This document shows positions 40,614 to 53,057 of a DNA stretch of 64,000 nt, piece by piece. Made by a program: the position numbers and the translations under genes. The notes under the pieces were generated by a model. It was not told where the DNA came from and did not search any database. It saw only the letters and a program-made list of their open reading frames with translations. The DNA comes from Paramecium octaurelia (lineage: Eukaryota; Ciliophora; Oligohymenophorea; Peniculida; Parameciidae): NCBI GenBank assembly GCA_905182995.1, contig CAJJDP010000162.1, positions 6,662 to 70,661 on the forward strand, given 5' to 3'. Numbering within the stretch: the first letter of the stretch is position 1; each line of letters opens with the position of its first letter.

Positions 40614-43600
40614 TCATTTTGATTTTTAATTTATTTCTAATCCATTTTTGTATTTTGAAACTTTAGTATATTCTTAAGGTCTAAAGGTTACCCTATATAT
40701 ATAAATACTTCAAAATCTATTCTTAAAATTCAATCCATGGACCATCTTTCAATCCTCTATTATAAGAACCTCCTCCACTAATTAATTCATCTTAGATTTT
40801 ACAATTTAACATAATCTTGATTTGAATTCTAATAAAATAAACTCTGCCATTCTCCTTATTTTTTCCCATCTTAATATTTTCCTTCAAATATAACTCGACA
40901 GTCCCTAATGTTTATTAATACACTCTACTTCCAAAAATTTTAATATAATTCAGTCCACGACTTAATTTACCTTCCTTAATCATCATATTCTCCTCCTCCT
41001 CTTTATTTATATGGCATAAAAATACATATCCTCGATCTGTTCTTTAGATTCCATTAATTAAATTGTCCATTTCCCAACTTTTTTCCCATTTTAGTAAGCA
41101 CCTTTATTGATGAGTTAACAAAGACTCAATAATTTAGTAATAAGAGATAATACTTTCTAAAATTATCATCTAATTCTATCCATTCTCCATGTTTTTCACC
41201 TGTAATTAAATATGCGCCTCCACCACTTAAATCAAATAAATTACTTACATTTTATCATTATTATTTGTTTTTATATCCCAAATTTAAACCTTTTTCCCTT
41301 CTTGATATTATCCATGATAAGATATTTGATTAATTCTTCCTATTAGTATAATTCCGTTACTTTTCATAATTTTAATCCAAGTCAATCCATTCTCCTGTTT
41401 TCAATCCATCATTATAATTTCCTCCACCACAATCCATCATCTTTACTTACATAGTACGGAATTATGTTGATGACGGTTATCTTATTTTTGATGTCCAAAT
41501 TCCAGATTTTTTTCCCTTATCATATTCACCTTCTATAATTATCTAAAAATTGCTTAAAATAATAAGTTGATCTACTCTTAAAAACTCTCATGAATTTCAA
41601 CCCATTTTCCAGATTTCAAACCATCTTCATATAATCCTCCTCCTCTAATAATTGAAATGATATGGGTACATTTAATCACTATTATTTTGTATTTTCCAAA
41701 CATTTATTTTTTTCCCACTTAGATATTCGCCAATGTAGCTTATCCTGTTGCATCTAGAGTTATGATTACAATTACTTGTTATATTTCTCATGTATTTCAG
41801 TCCATATATTAATTTTTAATCCATTTTAATCGTAAAACCCTCCTCCTCTATTGATAAAAATATGAAAGCTACATATTTTGATCCATTAATTTTATTGCCC
41901 ATTAGCCAACTCTTTATCCTTCTTGGTAACTACCTTCGCAAGTAATTTAACTTTAAGAATGAAGAAGAAAGTACTTTGTGATAGGCTCAATCCATTTTCC
42001 GGTTTTCCAAGATTATGCATATTCTCCACCTCCTCTTATTTATTTTTGTTAAGACGATAATATATCCATGTTATGATAAATATCCCATCTTCCTTCTCTC
42101 ATTCCTCTTTGATAAACACCTGTTTAGATAAATTCCAAAGAACTAATAAGGATAGGATATCAAAACCTCCTACTCTTAATATTAATTGTAAAGTTCATCC
42201 CATTAGCCCTGCTTCAAATAATTTTAATTGTCGTACACACCGCCTCCTCTATATAAAATAATTTAGTTATCTACATTCTCTTATAGTCAAAAGAGGTGTC
42301 ATCTTTAAAGTACATTCCCCATTAACCAGATTTCATTCCATTTATATATTCTCCTTCATAAAATATTTGACATTAACTATAAGGAAAAGATTAAATTAAA
42401 CTTATTAAAATTTAAGTGAATTTCTTTCCAAAAACCGACCTTATTTTCCAATCTCTAATCATACCATCCCCCTCCTCTAATATTGGTTTTAAAGATAATT
42501 ACATTCTTTAGCCTTTATATATGGTTTGCCAAAACCCTGTTTTCCTTCCTTATTAATAATTTCCTGTTTCAGTTACTTAGCATTAGCTAATAGATAATTC
42601 AATATATTTATTTTACCTCTGATAAATATTTGACAATTCAATCCATTAATCTTCTTTTAATCCATTTTTATCATATCTTCCACCAATATCTAATTTTTTG
42701 CCTTACCAAAAAGCACTCCATAAACCAACCTTCTACAATTCTTATCCATACTAACCTTCCCATCTGAGATGCTTAACCTATTCTAAATTTTTGTTATTTT
42801 GAAGGCACTAATTAATATTAGAAATCCTCTCTCTAAAATATGATAAAACATTTTACGTTTTCAAGACTACTCCATCCCTCAAATACTATAAATATCCATC
42901 GTCTTAAAGAATTTTAATTTAGAACTCTGTAAGTTTCAATTTTTATTAATTTAAAACAAATCCTTTTGAATGTATAATATTCATATTTTCGTGTAATTTT
43001 GTATATCCACACTATTGAATTATTAAAATCTATATACCTCCTCAAATACACCTAATATTTTAGAGAATGCCTATCCATGCCTTATTCCAAAATAAACAGG
43101 ATGTTATATCGATTCATATGAAAATGGAGAATCATGATTAATATTTGTTGATTTTTCTTCTGTCCATTGTTTGATTTGATTCTCCAAAGTCCAAGTAAAT
43201 TTCCCAATAGAATCATAAATCAAATTTACCTTTCTTTAAACTATTTTGAGGAGGGTTTCCTTTTACTTTTTCCATTTCTCAAAAATTTAATTATGCCAAA
43301 TATTTGTTATTTTGTTAAGATCCTTCAAAGAGATTTCAAGTGGATGCTTGCGAAATAAATTTAAATAAGAATTATCTCTTTCTCTTATTTCCCCGAATAT
43401 AAAAGTAAAATTTTCTTGTGCTTTCTGTGACAAATTCTAAATGTAATCCAAAGTTGTTTTAAAATTCTTTTTCATTTACATTTCAATATTATCTTCAACC
43501 TCAGAATCATATTATGATATAGTAAAATCCATCATCTCAATAAATTTGGTAATTGGAATAATTTTACTTCCAGGAACAATTTATTAATGAGCATATTAAC

Positions 43601-43691
43601 AATCTGGACACATTCGCTTTTAACATTCATGATTAAAGGTACATATATGCGTTATCGATTAATTTCCATGTACTTAACAAAAATTATTCAT
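40614..43691 (-). CDS. B-box zinc finger protein with MORN-like repeats, about 880 aa
   Basis: The ATG opens a B-box type zinc finger (C..H then C....N-HEC..RMC..C..AH). A predicted coiled or helical region of about 250 residues follows, with KNFKTTLDYIQNLSQKAQEN. A long C-terminal array then alternates GGGxYxxxxKxGxWxEL and GxYxxGxKxGxW, a MORN-like pattern common in Paramecium proteins. I find about 17 introns of 22-31 nt; nearly all within the array are phase 2 and fall at one of two points, just before each GGG and about 20 residues after it. My exon sum is one base off a multiple of three, so one splice site is slightly misplaced. A plausible role is a membrane-associated or cytoskeletal scaffold, as MORN proteins often are. 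It stops 172 bp before the WD40 start on the same strand. Confidence 0.75.
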
Positions 43692-44203
43692 TTATTTTTT
43701 TTAATTTCAAGAAATTTTGTATTTCTCTAAGAAACTTCAATTAGAAAAATTATAAATTAATTGATAATCTATTTATACTATCTTGGATTTCGATTATAAA
43801 TGAAAAATATTTATTAAAGATCATCTATATGAAGAATGAATTGTGGGTACTATACTAGGTCTTTGTTCCTTAATAGATTAGAGATGAATAAGAATAGCAT
43901 TTCTTAAATTTACTAAATCAATAAAAAGACAAATTAATAAATTAAGACTGAACAAAAACATTATCATTACTCCCAATCAGACAAATCACGTTTTTTTTAT
44001 TTATTTTTGATTTAGTGATATGACTTCAGCATAGAATGATAAAAAAAACTTATGCCATAAGTTAATTGATGATTTTATTGATTGCTTACTGTATATGAAT
44101 AGTAAATAATTTGTGATGAATACATAGAGTTGAGGGAATTCTATTAAGATATTAAACAAAATTACAAATAACAAAATATATTCTAGTTAAAAACATATGA
44201 TAA
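43692..44203. other. Intergenic spacer
   Basis: AT-rich spacer upstream of the B-box/MORN gene and downstream of the proline-rich gene. It should contain the promoter of the former. No coding frame or RNA gene was recognised. Confidence 0.5.
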
Positions 44204-45318
44204 TCACTAGATCAATTTTTCTTCTCTCCTCTTTCGCTCTTACCTTGCTCTATCCAAAAAGTTAAGCTTTAGATCTTCCTGTACTTTTGATTGAACTCTA
44301 CTAATTTCTTGGTGCTCTTGTTTTTCAAAGGGAACTTGTTGAATGTTGGAATTTCCAGTAAATTTACTAGGTTAGGTTTAAGATTTTTCGGGAATGTAAC
44401 TTTGCACATTAAATTGAGGCGCTTCTTATTGGACTCCATAAAGACGATATTAGGGATTAGTAAGAAAAGGATCTGGAGGTGGTGGGGCAGGTACTGGGAC
44501 AAAAGGGGGAGGAACATGATTAACCTTCTCCTAAAGAGCTCCTGTTAAAAGGGAATGCTCGGGGGTGTTTAAGAATTATCTTTGTTCATTTTGCTTTAAG
44601 GACTGATTCATAGCTAGGTTGATAAGAGACAAGGAATACGTCCTATGGTGTTGATAAGACCGCCCATTTAATTGATTTAGGAGGAGAAATTAAATTTGGA
44701 TTCTTATTAGGTTACGTAATCAGGTTCAGGGTGTGTGGGTATCATATTGTCGACTAGACTTCTGGGAAATATTTGCTTGAATGAATAAATGGGATACTTT
44801 AATTTCAGGTTGGTTGAAATCATAAATTTTGGTTTGATTTATAAGGTAGTTCTGAACATTAGTTTAATCTACATATTGTTTAGGAGTTTCAATTAAACCC
44901 TTGGGTTGAGTCTTGGGATAGTAGAACTTTGTATTGGCATTGACATCTAAGAAGTTTTGTTGGTAAATTGGAAAGTTAACTACTTCCTTATTCTCAAATT
45001 ATTCAAATTTTTATCTATCCAAAGGTTGGTTTTATTAGATAGTCTTTGCAAAGTTGATATGGGAATGCATATAATCAGCGTCAACATTAGGAGTGACTCT
45101 GAGAAATTCAGGCTATTGGGTAGTTTATGCTAGATTGGCAGTTTTTTGTAATTCTTTGATTAATTTATGATTCACATCATTGGAGATTTATGTAAATATT
45201 TGATCTTAGATTGAATTCAAGAATTCTATTAGTTTATCTTCTTCTGTTACTCCTTTAGCTTAGTTCATGAATAGATCTGCATAATCTAATGATATTTCAT
45301 TTGACAATTACTTTTCAT
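44204..45318 (-). CDS. Proline-rich hypothetical protein, 346 aa
   Basis: Four exons; introns 45286-45311, 44776-44797 and 44614-44639 (26, 22 and 26 nt). The first exon is only seven bases (MK plus one base), and all joins keep frame, giving 347 codons. The N-terminus is acidic and helical (DLFMNQAKGVTEEDKLIEFL). The middle is rich in Asn, Gln and Pro. A run HVPPPFVPVPAPPPPDPF lies near residue 240, of the kind bound by profilin, SH3 or WW domains. The C-terminus is highly charged (LDRARQERKRREEKLIQ). No catalytic domain, signal peptide or membrane segment was seen. It is head-to-head with the DHHC gene across 47 bp, so the two may be co-expressed. Function unknown. Confidence 0.75.
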
Positions 45319-45365
45319 TTGAAGTTTTATTTATTATTTATATTATAATCCAATAAATTTATTTG
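45319..45365. promoter_or_regulatory. 47-bp divergent promoter between proline-rich and DHHC genes
   Basis: The two start codons are only 47 bp apart on opposite strands, so both promoters must overlap here. The spacer is almost pure A/T (37 of the 47 bases lie in ttattatttatattataat-like tracts), with TATTTA- and TATAAT-like stretches. This is inference from gene positions. Confidence 0.5.
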
Positions 45366-46483
45366 ATGGAAGGAATATTGCTCTTCATTTTATTTGCATT
45401 AACCACAGGCTCTTTTATGTATATGTTAGTATGTACTGACTCGAATTCCAGAACTCCTATGGGAATGATAAGAAGGAAAATATATACAAGCGGACCTTCC
45501 ATTACAAAGTATATTTTGGATCTTTTATTAGAAAACTATTGGGAGACAAAATATTCGTTAAGCTTTAACAATTTTACAATTATGTTTTCTACACAAATAA
45601 TCGTTTAGGATAAATTGCTTATTTTGTAATATTCTGGGTTGCATTTGGTTTGTATGGTAAATTTGGATTATTAAAGCACTTTGGAAATACTCCTTATGTA
45701 AGTCATATACACTCAGTGTGTGGTAGTTTGATATTTATGTTTTGCAATTACTTTTTCTATAGGACATGCACAACCAGTCCAGGAATAATAACTAAAGAAA
45801 ATAATGATGAATATGTGAAGCAATTTGAACAATACTATGACGAAGTTTAATATAAATAAAATACCTCATGTTCAACATGCAATATAATCAAACCAGCAAG
45901 AAGCAAGCATTGCCGCATTTGTAATATTTGTGTTAGTAGATTTGATCATCATTGTATTTGGGTGAGACAATGTATAGGTTAGAAGAACTATAAGTATTTT
46001 CTACTATTTTTATTCACACACATATTCTTAAGTCTTTACGGAGTAGTAGCTGGAATACTTTGTTTGTTTGGAATAGCGCAGAAGCAATAATTATTTAAAC
46101 TTACATATAAAAATGCAGTAACTGGAGAAATCCATCCTGCAACCTTCTTTAGAGTGTTCACTGTCATCAGTAATAGAGAGACCTTCTTTGTTTTTATAAT
46201 CTTTGTTTGTCTTATTTTTTTCGTCACCCTTACAGCCTTTTTCTTATATCATCTGAATATGATAAGAAAGGATCTAACAACAAATGAGAGGATTAGAAAG
46301 AATGATTTTGAAAAATCCTTTCTCAATGAAATGTATGAATTGTAAGAACAACAAAAAAGAAAGAAAGATGATGATTCAATTAAGAGGCTGGCTTAGTTAA
46401 AGCAATGTTGGAATTCTTTGAATAAAAAAAGAGTGCAAGGACTTTATGAGGGGTTAAGAATAGTATTTAGTTAACCGAATTGA
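45366..46483 (+). CDS. DHHC palmitoyltransferase, 364 aa
   Basis: Two exons with a 23-nt intron at 45509-45531; 365 codons. Membrane segments: an N-terminal one ([17 protein letters not shown]), a second ([15 protein letters not shown]) and two more after the zinc region ([20 protein letters not shown] and [20 protein letters not shown]). Between them lies the DHHC cysteine-rich domain: [18 protein letters not shown], then C at [11 protein letters not shown] and CIGQKNYKYF, with the catalytic Cys in DHHC. Such enzymes S-acylate cysteines of membrane-associated proteins at the ER, Golgi or plasma membrane. IW replaces the common PW after DHHC, a tolerated variation. The C-terminus is charged and cytosolic. 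Substrates are unknown. Confidence 0.92.
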
Positions 46484-46557
46484 TTTAGCAGTGTTTGTTT
46501 ATATTTAGATCAATATATGTTTTTAAGTTATTAAAATTTATACAATGTAGATTGATA

Positions 46558-48769
46558 TCAATTCTAAACTATTTAATCTTGGTATTTGTTGAGGATGTTT
46601 TCGATTTCATCAAGTAGATCATTGTATTTTAATCTTTTTAATTTATCTTCTCCCAACTCCCCTAAAATCTTTTCCTTTATTTCTTCACCATATTCACCGA
46701 TAATTTTGAAAAAATCGCATTTTTCTTTTCTATCACTCAAATTCTCCCAGTCTTTTAACATTATTTTATAGTAATTGGAATCTAATTCTAATTCAATTAA
46801 TTCTGAATTTGAAATTAAGATTACAGTTCCTTTTTGATTTAATTATGCCAATCTGTCTTTACTTTTCAAAAATAATTCTTTATTTATTTTATGAATAATA
46901 AAGATATAGCTCATCCTTGCCTCATATGACATTTACAATAGTTTTTCAATATTTTCTAGTTTGTCTTGAATTATTAAAATATCATCAATCTCATTCCTCT
47001 TGTAGAATTTCAATTTCCTAAACTATCATATAGATCAATAGTGTTACTTTAAAGTACTTTGAGACTTGATGTGCAAATTTAATCACATGCATTTCTCCCT
47101 TTGAATGGCCAGCACATATTTTTATAATTTATCTCTTGTTGGTATAGAAGATCTCAGACAATTTATGAAATATAATTTTAGCATCCCTTTTCCAAGCAAT
47201 GAAATATTATTCTTCCCAAGATAATTAATTAAGTTCAATGAGATTTCCATTTTCAACTTGATTAAATATTTAAGATTAACTAGATATTGATGAATAGATT
47301 TGAAATTTCTCTGATTCAGTGTGTTAAATGAAAGTGAAACTATCCTCCTTAAGTTTCTCTGCCAATTCACAACAACAAACTCTTAGAACTCCATCTTCTG
47401 CTAAATCATCTAATTTCATTTTAACAAATTCTCTTTATGATTTGTCTTAAATCTATTTTAAAATGACTTCGCAGACTTCCTTGCATTAATCATTTGGATT
47501 TGGACCCCACAAATGTGATAATCTATCTTTGATTAAATCAGCTGATTTCTTTTTGCATTCACACTAAGTCCAATCACTGAAACACAAGTCACTATTTTTC
47601 CCAAAGACCTCTTTGCAAGTCTATCTATGTGAATGAGAATGACAACATTAATAGTTCTTTTCTCCAAGTTCGACTTCTACCTTTTTTTTAGCTTCTTCAT
47701 GACTTTCCTGGAGTGTTTTCTTTTCTAACAAATTCTCATAGAGGGATGAGAAATACAAAATGCCAGCATCATCTAACATTTTTAGTTCCTTGTCCACTGC
47801 TATAGTTGTTGCGTATTATTAGATATTCTTAGCTATTTCACCCGCATAGCAACAAGCCAGAAATACTAATGACTTTTTAGAATCCTTCATAATAAGCTAC
47901 AAATCTTCTCTATAGACGAAATCATCTGTGCAATTATTCTCAAATTGTAAGTATTAATTCAGTTGGTTTGTATCATTTTCACCATGAGCAATAATGTGGA
48001 TGATTTTTGGGTTATACTTAAGCACCCATCTCAAATTTTCTTTGGTGGCTTGAGTAATTAGATAAGTGACCTTTTTGTTAAGAGCAGATATCCTCTTTTT
48101 GAAATTGGATATGTCGTCGTAGTATTGCACCGGGTTGACACGCTTCTCATTTTGATTTACCAAAGGGTGACTATATAAGATGGCAATGTCAATCTCTGGA
48201 TATTAGGGTTGTATATGATAACACTACTTAAGTTGGTTTACTCTCATTTTGAAGTTATTCAAATTCTCATAGTTAACAGTTAGCTCAGCCTTTGCCTTTT
48301 CAATGCTATTGTATAAGTTCTTCTTCTCTAACTCGATGTTCTCTAAAAAGTGTTAAAATCTCAGATATTCTTAATAATAAATTTGAACTTTCAATCTAAT
48401 AATCAATGGCTGGAGTGCATTTTCATCTTTGAACCAAAATTGTCCATCCAACTTAATGAAATTATTTTCCATACACAGCAAATCGAATACATCCACAAAT
48501 TATTATGTAAAGTAATTGTAAAATGCTAATAAATTAATAATTCATTTACTGTAAATCAATCTGCCTTTCACAATCTTTCCTTCTTGAACATAATTCTTTT
48601 TAATATAGTAATCTAATCTACTAACATAAATTCCATATATTTATCCATTGTTATTCAAAGGAAACACTTTTTAACTATTCTCAAAAGAATCCGGATTCTC
48701 AAAATATTCCACTTCATCATTTGGCTGAATCCCTAAAATCTAGAGTCTTATGCAAAATGGGGTTTTCAT
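46558..48769 (-). CDS. CHAT/caspase-like protein with possible degenerate NB-ARC-like region, 720 aa
   Basis: Three exons; introns 48526-48549 (24 nt) and 47023-47047 (25 nt); exactly 721 codons. Residues about 130-160 are helical or coiled. Residues about 190-380 match the CHAT/caspase fold: IDIAILYSHPLV, then NPKIIHIIAHGEND (candidate catalytic His at 47984-47986), SLVFLACCYAGEIAKNI (candidate Cys at 47849-47854) and a DDAGILYFSSLYENLL segment followed by a helix, as in CHAT domains. A cysteine/histidine-rich stretch (CCHSHSH, C....C) follows. The C-terminal third has IKICAGHSKGEM and DDILIIQDKLENIEKLL, which recall a worn P-loop and Walker B of STAND/NB-ARC ATPases, but the canonical GxxxxGK is absent. 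A role in regulated proteolysis or a death-like response is possible but inferred. Confidence 0.7.
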
Positions 48770-48872
48770 TCTTATTGAAAATTATATTACTCTAAAATAT
48801 AATAATTTAATTAATATTTATAACATTTCTTAAATTCAAAATTATGTAATACTAAATACTTGATAAACATAA

Positions 48873-51800
48873 TCAAATAAGTTCCTCCTCGTCATGATTA
48901 AATATCTTCAATAAGTCCTTCCAAAACAAATACTAACCAACTCCTCTGTACCATACTGAATGAATATTCAACAATGTTTTCCATCCATCCAAACACTCAA
49001 TCTATTTCATCACTTATGAAATAAACTCTCCCAATATAGTATATGTAGGATAAGGATGAGAATTCGGAGAGTATGTTAAAATGAAATTGATTAATGATAT
49101 TCTTTGTAATCTTTCCATTTCAGAAAGAGCCTGCAATTTCCTTTCAACTTCTTGATGTAATTGACTGACTAAAGCAATGATACGTTTTTAGTATTTTTCT
49201 ACATTCAGTTTTTTCTATTGTTATAACAATATATCATACTTTCTAATATAAGCCATCTCCTTTTTGCATGCTACTAAAGTTACCACTGTAAATTTCAAAC
49301 TCACTTTTTACTGCAAATGTTTGTATAATCCCAAATATCGATTCAAAAATAAGGTTAATAAATTTGATTGCAGAATCAAAATGTCTTGAAAAGTTATCAT
49401 CAATGTATTTCTAAATTAATTGAATGATTTCCTCATTTATCATATCTTCTTAAACTTCTTGTTGTAATTCATTTTGTTCTTTCTTTTCTTCCAAATTGAT
49501 TGTAATTTTGCAATTTTATTTTATCTATTTGCAAGCAGTAATTAATTTATCGAAATTATACAACAATTTGTATTCAATTTTCGGTAAATTATTTTACTTA
49601 AATCCCAATCCTTAACTCAATAAGTTGTCTTACTAAATCCCCATTGATGCAACTTGTCTATACAATTTCCCTATTATATTTTGCGATTCATAAGTTACTG
49701 ATTGCTCCTTTTCCATATAATCAGGGAAAACTATGAGATTATATAACATCTGTACTTTTGGAGAGAAGTTTAGCATCTAGAAAGACTTGTTTCCCAGTTT
49801 TCACAAAATCTACTGCATCTGAATGCAACTCAGCCAACTCAAGACAATTGGGATCATTGGCCTTTTTATCTGATTTGTCAGCCCATGCTAAATGCGAATT
49901 GTCAATCAACCCTAGAGTCTCACAATTTAGATAGAAATACAGAAAATCAAACATACTTTTCATATCGAAATTCATATCGATGTTTTCATGAAACATTTAA
50001 TTGTTCTCTCTAAAATTCATTTTCTTATATTAAACTTGATTTTGTTTCTTGTCATCATAAACCATGGATTTAACAAGCACTGGAGGCAATAATCTATTAT
50101 CCCAACAAATAAAATATAAGTCTCCATCTAGATCTCCTCCTGCAATCTAGCAAGGAAGTGAATTTCCACAGGCTGGAAATACTAAACAATTGATCAATTA
50201 ACTATAGGGATTCTTGCCACCATTTCTTTTTAATATCTCTTTTGTTGAAATAGCGTTGAGTTTCTTAATATCTCCAGGATGCAAACAAGGATTTCTAGTG
50301 ACAAGCACTTCCCCTTTGATATTCTCGGGTTCAACTTAAGTACCATTATTCTCATCCAAAACTAAACAATAAACTTCATTTGGTTGCAATAAATTATGCT
50401 CATCTATGACTCCTAAGACTCTTGCTGCTTTCTCCACAAGTATCGAAGTCTTTTTCCTTAGCTACAATAACCCTCTTTATTTTAATTTTGATAGGACTCC
50501 TTAACACAATATATTGTCTTCCATTCCAATGTTTATATAGGCTCTCAAAGCATCCATTATATTGGGTAGATCAATTTATTCATCACAATAATCCGCACTA
50601 AAATATTTGTAAATGGAAGCATCTTTCATTTATAAATCCTCAATTTTCTTCAAATATTCTACATTAATAGGAATAATTATTACCATCTTAAAGTTCTTGA
50701 AAGACATTCTCATTAACCTAGAGTGTCAACAATAGAATTATGATCTGTCTATTCAAGTATCCCCCTCTAAATTTATTGAAATCCAAGATTTGAAGTTTGT
50801 TTTGATACCCTTTGGCTGGATTATATTTAATCATTGACCTCCTTAACACAATTGTTTTTGATTCAAGATTTTCATCCAAAACCAATAGACCCTTGGCTCC
50901 TTCATATCTAACCTAAATAGCTGATATTTTAGATTTTGAATTCCCTTTCACTTTCACTTTTTATCTAATCACATCAATTAAATCTTAGGAAATCTTGCCA
51001 ATACCATCGGTGAACAATTTCTTATTGTTATCCACTAGATCATCCTTTATTTGAACGTTAGTTGGACCAATCCAATCCACACTAATACTTGTACTAAGAT
51101 TCTATCCCAATCGAGCTGCATTCTTGGCAATTTCATCATATTTCAAATTTGTGAAATTGCCTATAGAGTTAATAATTTCAGACCTCTGTTTGCCTGCTCT
51201 ATTGAAATCGATAAACCAACATGTTCCAGCTCTTAATGAAGATGAACTCCAGGTAAATAGTTCATAGTGCTAACCCAAGAGTTTTAAAGAGGGGAACATG
51301 AAATTATAGTAGTAAGTTTAAGTAATATAGGGGATATTCAACACCATGTCTTAATTCTCATCCTCATAATGAACTCTCAAGAAATACTCAACTATATTAT
51401 AATGCTATCTCAGAATGCCACTAGTGACTTCAGGCTACTTATTAAAATACAAGATTCCAGATGGAGTCATTGACACTCTTCTTGTGTATGCCAATCTCAT
51501 TGTTGGGTCACGTAATTCAATAAAATCTTGTTAGGTTCTCTTGAACACACTCTTAAAGTATCTTAAATGACTCTCATTTTTTTTTTCCACATCCTTCTCA
51601 TCAAAAAGTGAGAGATTTGATGTTATCTTACAGAATGTATTAAATGTTAATTCAAAAATTCCATTCAAAATCTAAGGTTATTTCTCAGCATATTTTTTAT
51701 ATCCTGATTCACAAGTCTCTATCAATTCCTATATCTATTTTTATTTGTTAAATTTGTTCTAGCTGATGGCAGCAAGTATGTTGAATCGCAACGAAAAGTT

Positions 51801-53057
51801 CAAATATTTACTATTCATCAATCTAGAATAAGATATATCATTTTAAAGTTTGATATGAGCCACAACAGGGTAGTCAACATTTAAAACGTGGAAACTCTAT
51901 AATTTTTATTTAAAATAATCGGAACTTTAATCAAGTTTGATCAATATAGTTGTATTGTTGAGGAATAGCAATCTCTAAATTTCATTAATCTTTTCTGATA
52001 TAACTAAATGATTTAAGAAAATGTTATCGACTTTAACAAATTGAGACTTGATCAAATTATTCTCGTACTTCCATTTTCCATGATGAGCTGCATAACAAGA
52101 AGGAGGAGATAACAATTTAAAGTAGAAACTTGTTTAATCTTACTGATATACAGTTTGACATAGAGTCAGATCAATGTCTATTCTGATTGAAAATTGATGC
52201 ATGAATCCTAGTATTAATTGAAGACATTTTTCATTCCCTTTGGTTTCTTTGATGTAAATTTGATAGGGCATGTTCATTTACTTCTAGAATTGGGCAGAAG
52301 TAAAGAACTATTAAAATTGCAACTACTATTACTCCTAAATAAATTGAAGCATTCCTATTTAGAAACTCTAAACTTTAATCAAATTTGAATTAATCATATT
52401 AGTAATATCAGGATTGACAAAGGGATTCGACGAGATTAAGTCAATAAAAGCAGGATCTCTTTCTTAGCCACCTAAATAGAGTTTTTCTTAATGTAAATGA
52501 GATATTAGATTGCCCTTGCATTTGACGAGAATCTTAATCTGCAATTTTTGTTCTTTATTTGCAATGTTACCTATGATAGATTTAAATTTGTTTTCTAATT
52601 GCATTTATTTGACTTGATCCAAGTCTTTGGAGAATTCAAAGAAGCAATCGATTGCTTGTTTTAATTGCTAGAACTTATGATCCATCGCAACTTCATTTAC
52701 GGTATCCTCGTAATCTTCATCTTCTTCCTCATCCTAATGCAATTCTTCTACTAAAAGTATTTCCTTTAGAAATTAGACATCTAAAAATCTATTATACTTG
52801 TTGCTTGGGTCTTTATTTTCGTATACAGAAGTAATAATGGATTCCTGTTGCTCATTTACATCAACCCTTAGTAATTGGACATCACCAAATTTTTATTAGA
52901 TTTATTGTTCAATTATAGTTGCTAATTCTTATGCACTCATTTTGGATGCTCCACTCTTTTCAACATTCTTCAATCTATACTGCATGAGAAAGTTGGTGCC
53001 AGGACTGTTTTTGATTTCTTCAGATACCTGTTTTACTTGATTATTATATAAATTCAT
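48873..53057 (-). CDS. RDR: RNA-dependent RNA polymerase (RNAi type), 1369 aa
   Basis: Four exons; introns 50659-50683, 49731-49755 and 49215-49239, each 25 nt; 1370 codons in frame. The polymerase domain occupies roughly residues 500-1080. It includes VDWIGPTNVQI, FTDGIGKIS, QVRYEGAKGLLVLDE with VLRRSMIKYNP, RNPCLHPGDI and the catalytic loop AGGDLDGDLYFICWD, in which the three metal-binding Asp residues are present (about 50119-50133). This is the eukaryotic RDR family that makes double-stranded RNA for siRNA pathways. Paramecium needs such enzymes for dsRNA- and transgene-induced silencing. The N-terminal 450 residues are Gln-rich and divergent, and the C-terminus is helical. The first ATG overlaps the stop of the upstream LRR gene; an in-frame ATG at 52985 is an alternative start. 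Which paralogue it is cannot be told. Confidence 0.93.
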
